Source of the DNA: Flavobacterium sp.
Lineage (GTDB): Bacteria > Bacteroidota > Bacteroidia > Flavobacteriales > Flavobacteriaceae
Reading direction: 5' to 3'
Length of the DNA: 13,602 nucleotides
NCBI GenBank assembly: GCA_012032075.1
Contig: JAAURU010000044.1
Location: 1-13,602, forward strand
This document shows, piece after piece, positions 6,575-13,602 of this stretch. Below the pieces are notes generated by a model that saw only the letters and a program-made list of their open reading frames with translations, did no database searches and was not told the origin of the DNA. Position 1 is the stretch's first letter. Each line of letters opens with the position of its first letter. The translations under genes were made by a program, and so were the position numbers.

Positions 6575-9500
6575 ATTTCAAATCGGGAAATAGGGAAAAG
6601 ATTAGTAGTATTAGATAAATTTAAAGCTACTCCAGCTTTATCATGTATTCTTTTATATGTTGGATCATATTTTCCTATTTTAACAATCACTTCATCTTCT
6701 ATAATGACTCTTAAAGAATCATACAAAGGATCTAAACCTGGTTTTTTGAAAGTAAAATCTTTAATTTTATTAGTGTCAACAGTAAAAGTAATACCATCTG
6801 TAGAACCATTACTATCAACAGCTACAGTTGCTTTAACACCATTTAATAAAGACAATTGTTCTGCAAGTTCATCAAAAATTACAACACTAGGAGTTGTTTT
6901 TAACCATTTTGCGTCTCTGTTTATGGTAATGGTTTGTCCCATACACTCATAGACTCTAGGAAATTGTGCTGCATTATCATGATCACCTATAGTTCTAAAA
7001 TTACCACCATCCATTTCTTCAAAAGTGAATTGAATAAATTTTGCAACAGTAGTATTTAATTGCGAACCAGTAACTTCAAAACCTGTTGGTTGAGGCACTT
7101 CATCTGGGTTTTCAAAATCAGATAAATCGCTATCATAAGGTAACGCTTTAGTTACTTTTAAACCAATACTATCGGCTTGAAGAATAGTTAAAGAAGTTGG
7201 AATTCTTGTTGGCCAAGCTTTTCCTTCTTTTTTACCAACTGGTTGTTGTAATTCATCTACAATAGATAAGAATAATTCATCTTCAATTACAGGAACTTCA
7301 CCACCATTCCAAATTTGTCCTGTTTGCATATAATAATTTACAGCTTCTTCAAATCCTGGTCTTACAGTAACTATTACTCTAGCCATACCACTTTGCATAA
7401 AAGAACGGAATAAAGGATCGTTATTGTCATATTGATACAAACTTGCCCAATTGTCTCTTTTCCCCCAGTAATAAGGATAGAAATTATAAGACATAATATC
7501 CCATTCAAAAGCTTGCTCAATAAATTTTGCAAAAGCAGCATAATCATCTAAATCGGCACTTACATTTATTTCATGATTGCCAAAATTTCTTGTTACATCT
7601 TTTCCTAGTGGTAAAATCATGTCTCTACCATAAGTTCTTTTAGATTTTTGATTTTGACTAACAAGGTAAGAAATACAATTTTTTCGCAAAACTTTATTTT
7701 CAATTTGACGATAAAAGCCTGGGTTTGTTCCTTTTATTAAATCTCCTTTTGCTTTTTCTTCTGCAAGTAATTGATTGTATGCTATTAAAGCTTCATTATA
7801 AGCATCTATTATTGCTTTAAATGTTTCTTTTTGCCATTTTTCTTTGGCTTCATTAGTTAGAACAACATTTATAGAAAAATTGAAGGTTCCAGAAAACTGA
7901 TTATAAAAGGTTCCAGATATTGGTATATTATTAGAATATGGTTTTCTAAAATTTTCATAATCTTTATTAATTAATTGACCCCATCTTCCAGTAAAGAAAA
8001 AACCTGCATCTCCAATAATTGCGCTTCCACTACTTCCATCACCATCTGATGCAGCAGTATAAGCAACAGTTCCTTTGTTTGCTATGTATCCTTCTGGAAT
8101 TTGAATTTCATTTTGAAAAGACATATTCTCGATATTTGAAATACCATTAGTATATTGTCCTCCCAATGATTTTCCAATACTGAATTCTAATAAAGGCATA
8201 TCAGGTAATTCTACATTAAATTTTCCGCCCCAATATTTTATGGTAGTTTCATTTACAAAAGAATAATCAGATAATTTATAAGCAGTTGCATTTCTAGGAT
8301 CTGTAGGTTTTTCAATAATTGTTCCTAATGATTTATTTTCTGCCATGCCTAAAAGATGCAATTTTGCAGGTTCAGGAACCATAAATTCAAACATTAATCG
8401 TTTGCCATAATTAATGACTTGGTTTTTATATACTTTATCCACCCATCTATAAACACCTACCACATGGTTGTCTCCTTTTCTATTGTCGAAGCCATGGGTG
8501 TTTTCTTCTGAAAATTCTTCAACAATTTTTTGAATACGCTCTTCTTTTACTTTTGAAACCACTCTTTCCATAGCACGTTCTGTAATGTCTTTTGCTTGCG
8601 TTATGGCTTGTCTATTACTGTCTTCTTTAGAAGAATGAGAGGCAAAACCAGCACCAGCATCAATTCGGATGTTTCCAGAAGGTGGGCTGTAACTTACATT
8701 TGCACTTGCAGAAAAATCTTTACTTTCTTGAATAACACTAGCCACTTCACTTTGCATTTCAAAACGATTGGCACTTGTAGTATCTGTTAATTGTTCTCTT
8801 TCTGTTTCAGAAGAAGTAGTCGTTGTATTTTCACTACGACGAAGTCTGCGTGTTGCTTTTTCTTTATACTCACGAGCCATTATGTTTTCAATATGAGAAA
8901 CATCTCCTTCTACATAACCTTGAAGTGATTGCTCTACTTTCTTATAATCGGCAATACCTATTTGTTTCACACCAAACCCTGTTGGTACAAAAGTGTTTTC
9001 TGGTAAATTAACAGTATCATTATTGCCTCCTCCAGTGTCGTTAGTACCTTTAACATCTAAAAAGTTTCCAAAAAAACAATTTGTTGAATTCCAAGCACCA
9101 GTTTTAAATGTTTTTATAGCACCATTTGAAAAAGTAACAGTAAGACTTATGTATTTTAAGGAACCCGAAAGTAAAATACTGCTATATAAATATTCATTAT
9201 AAAGCAAACTGTTGAAAAAGATAGTGTTGCCATTTCTCGACGGTGTAAAATCAGTTACTATTTTCTCATCTCTATCAGTAATTAAATACTTAGTTTCAAC
9301 TGAAAGTACTTGCCAAGATGTATCTGGAACATCAAAACTAACATCAAAAGAAACTCTCCTTCTAGATATTCTATTATGTGTTCTTGGACAAATTTGATAT
9401 TTAAACGGAACACTAGGAAGCGTATTTGATGATGGAATAATTACACCTCCAAGACTTATTGCACTTGGTTGTTGATTTACAGTATTGTTTAAAATTATAT

Positions 9501-10421
9501 CATTGTTTATTGATACAATACTGTTTAGATTTGTTGTTAAATCGGTAAAAGTTTCAAATCCAGCAAAAGTGTTATAAGAAGCAATTCTTAGACTTGATGA
9601 TTTTGTTGCGTCACCTTTATGATCAGTTGGTACACCTTCTCTTTCATATAAATGATACAAGTCGTATATATCATTTAGTGTTTCTAAACTCTCTTCTGAA
9701 AGATTTTGCTGTAAATTAAATAAATCGATTTCATTTTGATATTCAAATTCAAATGAAGGTAGATCTGGCAATGGTACAACAGGTGGATGATTGCAAGGAT
9801 TTGTTGCATCATAAGGTAACTGAGGATTTTGAAGGCTACACCAGTTTTTTTTCGATTCTTCTACAGCAAGAGCATGTTGAGTAAGAATAGGTTTAATCTT
9901 TTCTTGATGTGCTGTTTGCGCTATTTTATAAGCCGTTTGATATTCTTTCTTATACGCTTTTTCGAGATTTGATAATTCTTCTTTTAATCTCGATATTTTT
10001 CAATTTCTAATTCAGCCATAGATACAGCCTGAAACTGTTGCATAGTTTCACTTGGAAGAGAAATTTCTGGAGTATCATCTTTAATTTCAGCTATTGCTTT
10101 TGTACTACTGTTTTTAGTTGGTAATGAAGTTGTTTCCTCTTTTTCAACGAACAATTCTTTAGGTAAAATTACTTTTGCATTGACTAAATTAACAATAACA
10201 GTATTGTCATTAACAAAGTTTTTAATAAGATTATCAGCAATTAGCATTTGCATGATAGCTTCTTTTACATAAAAATTTTTGTTTGTAATAACTTGATAAA
10301 AAAGATTGTCCCACAATAAAGTTATTGCTTCGGGAGTAAGATTGTTTTGTACTAAAGTTTTTTTTGCAATAAGCTCTTGATTAGTATAAGAATATTTGTT
10401 TCTAGCAATCCAAATTACCAA
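6571..10421 (-). CDS. Large toxin-operon protein of unknown family (about 1283 aa, one frameshift)
   Basis: As sequenced it is split: residues 1-145 stop at 9984, and a 1066-residue part is open on another frame up to about 9999 with no ATG. One extra A in the five-A run near 9997-10001 joins MAELEIEK to ISRLKEELSNLEKAYKKEY as one coiled coil, so I call one gene. The start is a TTG three bases after the preceding stop. Order: helical 1-110, coiled coil ~135-200, beta-rich 330-470, then a Thr/Ser-rich charged stretch (~535-560), an alternating small-residue segment SASANVSYSPPSGNIRIDAG (~570-590), a long charged helix (~605-640) and GVYRWVDKVYKNQVINYGKR (~656-675). I remember similar motifs in uncharacterised large bacterial proteins but know no function. 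No signal peptide. The helix/amphipathic strand/helix layout would suit a pore or translocator partner for the toxin; that is inference. Confidence 0.75.
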
Positions 10422-10423
10422 AT

Positions 10424-10675
10424 TTATACAAATTTTTGTTTTATAACTTCCACCTCCTCTTTATTCTCAAATGCATCAAATGTACTAGCGTAATTTTGCA
10501 TAGCAGCCCACTTAGTGGTAGTAGTAGGTTTGTTTTTAACAGCGAGATCAAATGATTTAACTGTAATTTGAGTTGGTCTTTTAACGAAACGTTTCTCTTG
10601 GGTTTCCTCATTAGACAATTCTGGTGCTCGCATCGTAACAAAACGGAAGAGCGTGTTTTTGATTTCTTGACTCAT
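10424..10675 (-). CDS. Small first protein of the toxin operon (83 aa)
   Basis: Begins MSQEIKNTLFRFVTMRAPEL; the ATG at 10675 is preferred over an in-frame ATG at 10723 because it follows an A/T-rich stretch, sits ~100 bases from the likely promoter, and gives a protein that begins at the conserved-looking segment. It is basic in the middle and acidic near the end (FENKEEVEVIKQ), with no signal peptide or membrane segment. The next gene starts three bases after its stop, so it is co-translated with the ~1283-aa protein and may be a chaperone, adaptor or small structural partner. I do not recognise the family. Confidence 0.75.
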   Translation of the reverse strand: MSQEIKNTLFRFVTMRAPELSNEETQEKRFVKRPTQITVKSFDLAVKNKPTTTTKWAAMQNYASTFDAFENKEEVEVIKQKFV

Positions 10676-10778
10676 TTTTATCAATAAATTAATTAGGTAA
10701 AATTGATCTATTTGGCTGCGCATCCATTTAGAAAAAGAATATATTCATATAGATTAGCCTTTTGAACTAATAACAATG

Positions 10779-10810
10779 CAAATATAAAAGAAAATAATCA
10801 TTTATACAAA
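10779..10810 (-). promoter_or_regulatory. Likely promoter of the toxin operon
   Basis: On the minus strand TATATTTG (10786-10779) matches the Bacteroidetes -7 element TAnnTTTG, with TTTG (10810-10807) about 20 bases upstream. It lies ~100 bases before the 83-aa gene, leaving a leader in which a repressor could bind. Confidence 0.6.
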
Positions 10811-10890
10811 TAAAATGAAGAAAAATTTCTAATTATGTTACAACTAACTGATTATTTGATTACTTTAAGCGACTTTTTTCATTTAATATA

Positions 10891-10920
10891 TTGTTTTTAG
10901 AGAAAATATTCGTATGTTTG
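10891..10920 (+). promoter_or_regulatory. Likely promoter of the S24 repressor gene
   Basis: TTG at 10891-10893, a 19-base spacer, and TATGTTTG at 10913-10920 fit the Bacteroidetes TTG / TAnnTTTG consensus; the ATG follows 22 bases later. Confidence 0.7.
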
Positions 10921-10942
10921 TTTAAATTTAAAAGCTATAACC

Positions 10943-11640
10943 ATGGTTTCAGAAAGATTAGGTCAATATATTGACAAAAAGGCTTTAGTTTTTATGCATT
11001 CGAAAACAGTTTAGGTGCTGGAAGAGGAAGTATATCAAAAGCCGTAAAAGAAGGAAAAAGTATAGGTTCTAATGTCATAGAAAATATTCTATCGATTTAT
11101 TCCGATTTGAATCCGATTTGGCTTCTTACAGGAGAAGGATCAATGTTTAAAGAGAACGAAGAATTTATGCTAAACAAAAATGTGGATGCTTTTCCACTGC
11201 GAACAGATAAAAGCATTGAAGTTCAACAAATCCCTTTATTTGACATTGAAGCTGTTGCTGGTTTAGTTCCTTTGTTTCAAGATAGAACTATGCAAACTCC
11301 ATTAGATTATATTTCTATTCCTAGATTGCCAAAATGTGATGGAGCTGTTTATGTTACTGGAGATAGCATGTATCCACTTTTAAAAAGTGGTGACATTGTG
11401 TTATACAAAGAAGTAAGTGATATTAAAAACGAAATTTTTTGGGGTGAAATGTATCTTTTAAGTATGGATATGAGCGGTGAAGAATATATTACTGTAAAAT
11501 ACATTCAAAAGTCGGAACAAAGTGGTTTTGTGCGATTGGTTAGCCAAAACAAACATCATCAAGATAAAGATGTTGAAATGACAAAAATCAAAGCTTTAGC
11601 ACTAGTTAAAGCAAGTATAAGAGTTAATTCTATGAATTAA
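10943..11640 (+). CDS. XRE/S24 LexA-like (CI-type) repressor, frameshifted near its start
   Basis: ATG 10943 reads MVSERLGQYIDKK, then breaks. One extra base in the A/G run near 10976-10982 restores GFSFYAFENSLGAGRGSISK and a frame to 11640, about 232 residues. The N-terminal ~65 residues are a helix-turn-helix ending in NPIWLLTGEGSM, common in Bacteroidetes regulators. The C-terminal half is an S24 peptidase fold: cleavage-site Ala-Gly in EAVAGLV (~106-107), catalytic Ser ~142 in GDSMYPLLKSGD and Lys ~186 in YITVKYIQK. Such proteins repress their targets and cut themselves when RecA filaments form. It is divergent from the toxin operon with ~270 bases between the two start codons, so it may control the operon and itself; that link is inferred. 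A TTG at 11107 is in frame but would lose the DNA-binding domain. Confidence 0.85.
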
Positions 11641-11641
11641 A

Positions 11642-11670
11642 AAAAGGAAAGTAAAATTTGCTTCCCTTTT
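11642..11670. terminator. Bidirectional terminator between convergent genes
   Basis: A 10-bp stem with one A-C mismatch (11642-11651 and 11661-11670, AAAAGG / CCTTTT ends) between the stops of the repressor (+) and the M1 peptidase (-), with T-rich runs on the 3' side in both directions. Confidence 0.75.
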
Positions 11671-11689
11671 ATTTAATATTTAAAAAAAA

Positions 11690-13572
11690 TTATTTTTCGT
11701 AAGCGTTGTTTTCTAAATTAACATCGGCCATTAATCCACTTGGATCAATTACGATAGCTTCGATGTTAGCTTTTGGCTTTGCTAATTCAAATGTAAATGT
11801 AGGGTAAGCCCAATCCCAACCATCTAAAACGGTTCTTTTTAACTGTGGATACGGATTTTCTTTTTCCCATCGCATTAAAGTATTTGGAATATAAAACGTT
11901 TCTTGACTTCCATCATCATAAACTACTAAAATATCCAATGGCATTGGCATTCTTCCTATTCTTTCAAATGTTACTTTCGTCTTGTTGTTTTCTTCAACTA
12001 CTGTTTTTACAGCGTAATCAATTGTATTTGTTGTTTGTGTCCAATCCACTAAATACCAATCTAAATTAGCGCCCGAAACTCTTTCTGCACTTCTTTTAAT
12101 GTCATTTGGTGTAGGGTGTGTAAATTTGAAATCGCTATAATATCTTTTTAAGGTTTTCATAAGATTTTCAACACCTATTACATAACCTAATTGCGCTAAA
12201 AAGACTTCTCCTTTATTATAAGCAGATATTCCATAAGATCTGTTCATATCATATCTATCTGCGTGAGTTGATAACGGTTGTTCGTTACCTGTTTTTACCA
12301 AAAAGCGATAGCTATTGTATGCACTTTCAAATGGATTTTTTTCTGTTTCATCTTGTTTAGAAGGCATTACAGCAAGCATTGCTAAATCAGAAATAAAAGA
12401 AGTAAAACCCTCGTCCATCCATTCATGTTTGGATTCATTTGAAGCTAAAATATGCTGAAACCAAGAATGAGCAAATTCATGAGCTGTAACTCCTACTAGA
12501 CTTCCAAAACTTCTGTTACCAGTAATTAAGGTACACATTGCATATTCCATTCCTCCATCTCCACCTTGAGCAACAGTGTATTGTTTGTACGGATATGTTC
12601 CTACGCTCTTATTAAGATAATCTAATATTTCAGCTGTTTTAGGTTGTAGTTTTTTCCAATTTTCAAGATTTTCTGCCTTGTTTTTATATAAGAAATGCAA
12701 TTCTACTTCATTTGGACCTAAAATCATATCATGAATATAATTATCATCTGCAGCCCATGCAAAATCATGTACATTTGGAGCTTTAAAATGCCACGTTAAA
12801 GTTTTGATTTTTCTTGAATGTTTAACTTCAACACCTTTGTCTTGGTAACCATGACCTATTTCATTTTTATTTTGAAGATAACCCGTTCCTCCAATAGTAT
12901 AGTTTTTATCAATAGTGATTTTTACATCAAAATCTCCCCAAACACCATGAAACTCTCTGCCAATGTAAGGATCTGCATGCCAACCTTCAAAATCATATTC
13001 GGCTATTTTAGGATACCATTGTGTCATTGATAAAGCAACACCTTCTTCAGAATTTCTTCCTGAACGTCTTACTTGTAAAGGTACTTGTCCGTCAAAGTTA
13101 AGTGTAAAAGTAGTTTCTTGTTTTGGGAAAATAGGCTGGTTTAATGTTACTTCTAAAACAGTTCCAACTACTTTAGTTTTAGCTTCAGTCCCATTTTGCT
13201 TAAAATTGGTAATTTTTAAAAAACCCATTTCTTCTGGTTTTAAAGTGCTTATTCTGCTTTCATTTACATCTTTATTGGCTACTTTAAAAGTACGAACCAT
13301 CCTTTTATCTGGATCAGAAATAGTTTGTAAACGAATATCCATAGCGCTTCCTGGTTGAAAAGCATTTGGGTATAAATGATAAAATACTTTATATAAAGTA
13401 TCTGCAGAATTGTTAGTATAAACTAATTCTTGCTTCCCATTATATTGATAGTTTTTTACATTCATAGCTACTTCCATTTTATAGTCAACATTTTGTTGCC
13501 AATATCCTGGATTTGGATTGTTTTGGCCGAAGCCAAAAACACTTAATAAGATTAATAAAAATAATTTTCTAT
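11690..13572 (-). CDS. Secreted M1-family metallopeptidase (aminopeptidase)
   Basis: A zinc aminopeptidase of about 626 residues. Counting from the first ATG at 13477, HEFAH is at 333-337 with the third zinc ligand E356 eighteen residues after it, in the HExxH-x18-E arrangement. GGMEY at 308-312 is the M1 substrate N-terminus-binding motif (GxMEN type), and the usual catalytic Tyr probably lies in YGISAYNKGE. The ATG at 13477 leaves out an in-frame signal peptide (RKLFLLILLSVFGFGQN). No start codon is present there, but one G added at 13571 gives ATG-AGA-AAA, so I set the start at 13572. The protein is probably exported and cleaves peptides in the periplasm or outside. It looks like a housekeeping gene unrelated to the toxin operon and marks that operon's border. 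Confidence 0.9.
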
Positions 13573-13602
13573 GAAAAATGATTAATTAAAAAACCACTAA
13601 AA

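Noticed and set aside
6539..6952. Plus-strand ORF of 137 codons
   Set aside because: Antisense to the end of the large protein gene and the nucleotidyltransferase start; low-complexity, hydrophobic composition typical of a shadow frame.
8596..9397. Series of short plus-strand ORFs
   Set aside because: All are antisense to the uninterrupted minus-strand large protein gene and show no domain or start context.
10441..10641. Second minus-strand ORF of 66 codons
   Set aside because: It overlaps the 83-aa gene in another frame and has a biased Leu/Lys composition; the 83-aa frame has the better start context and operon spacing.
11690..13572. M1 peptidase as part of the toxin system
   Set aside because: It is convergent with the repressor, separated by a terminator, and has the features of a common secreted aminopeptidase.

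Overview
The window looks like chromosomal DNA of a low-GC member of the Bacteroidota, most likely Flavobacteriaceae. The reasons are AT-rich codon use, little Shine-Dalgarno signal, promoter-like sites of the Bacteroidetes TTG / TAnnTTTG type, a flavobacterial-type M1 metallopeptidase and a CI/LexA-like S24 repressor. I saw no tRNA, rRNA, CRISPR array, transposase or integrase.

Layout, right to left, because nearly everything lies on the minus strand. (1) 11690-13572: secreted M1 aminopeptidase. It meets the plus-strand S24 repressor gene (10943-11640) at a shared bidirectional terminator. (2) 10675 down to 3177: one apparent operon, divergent from the repressor. It encodes an 83-aa protein, a ~1283-aa protein of unknown family, a minimal nucleotidyltransferase, a 35-aa ORF, a ~853-aa polymorphic toxin and its Imm22-type immunity protein, and it ends at a strong hairpin terminator. 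(3) 3050 down to 1: a reservoir of spare toxin ends without start codons. Each begins with sequence repeated from the 3' part of the toxin gene: an EndoU-type RNase tip with a putative immunity gene, a CxE/CxxC deaminase-like tip with a SUKH-3-like immunity gene, an orphan small gene, and a decayed fourth linker that leaves the window.

How they may work together (inference): the large protein and the toxin probably form a delivery or toxin pair, with long hydrophobic segments in the toxin just before the exchangeable C-terminal domain. Recombination through the shared linker could replace the expressed tip and immunity gene with one of the silent cassettes. The repressor carries a cleavage-site Ala-Gly and a Ser/Lys dyad and may tie the operon to DNA damage.

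A caution for any reader: at least eight places need one extra base to restore an obvious reading frame, mostly in A/T homopolymers (repressor, large protein, toxin four times, Imm22, M1 start). All are losses, which suggests sequencing error rather than gene death. Coordinates of those genes are given for the restored gene. By contrast, a nonsense codon shared by two silent linkers is a substitution and is probably genuine.
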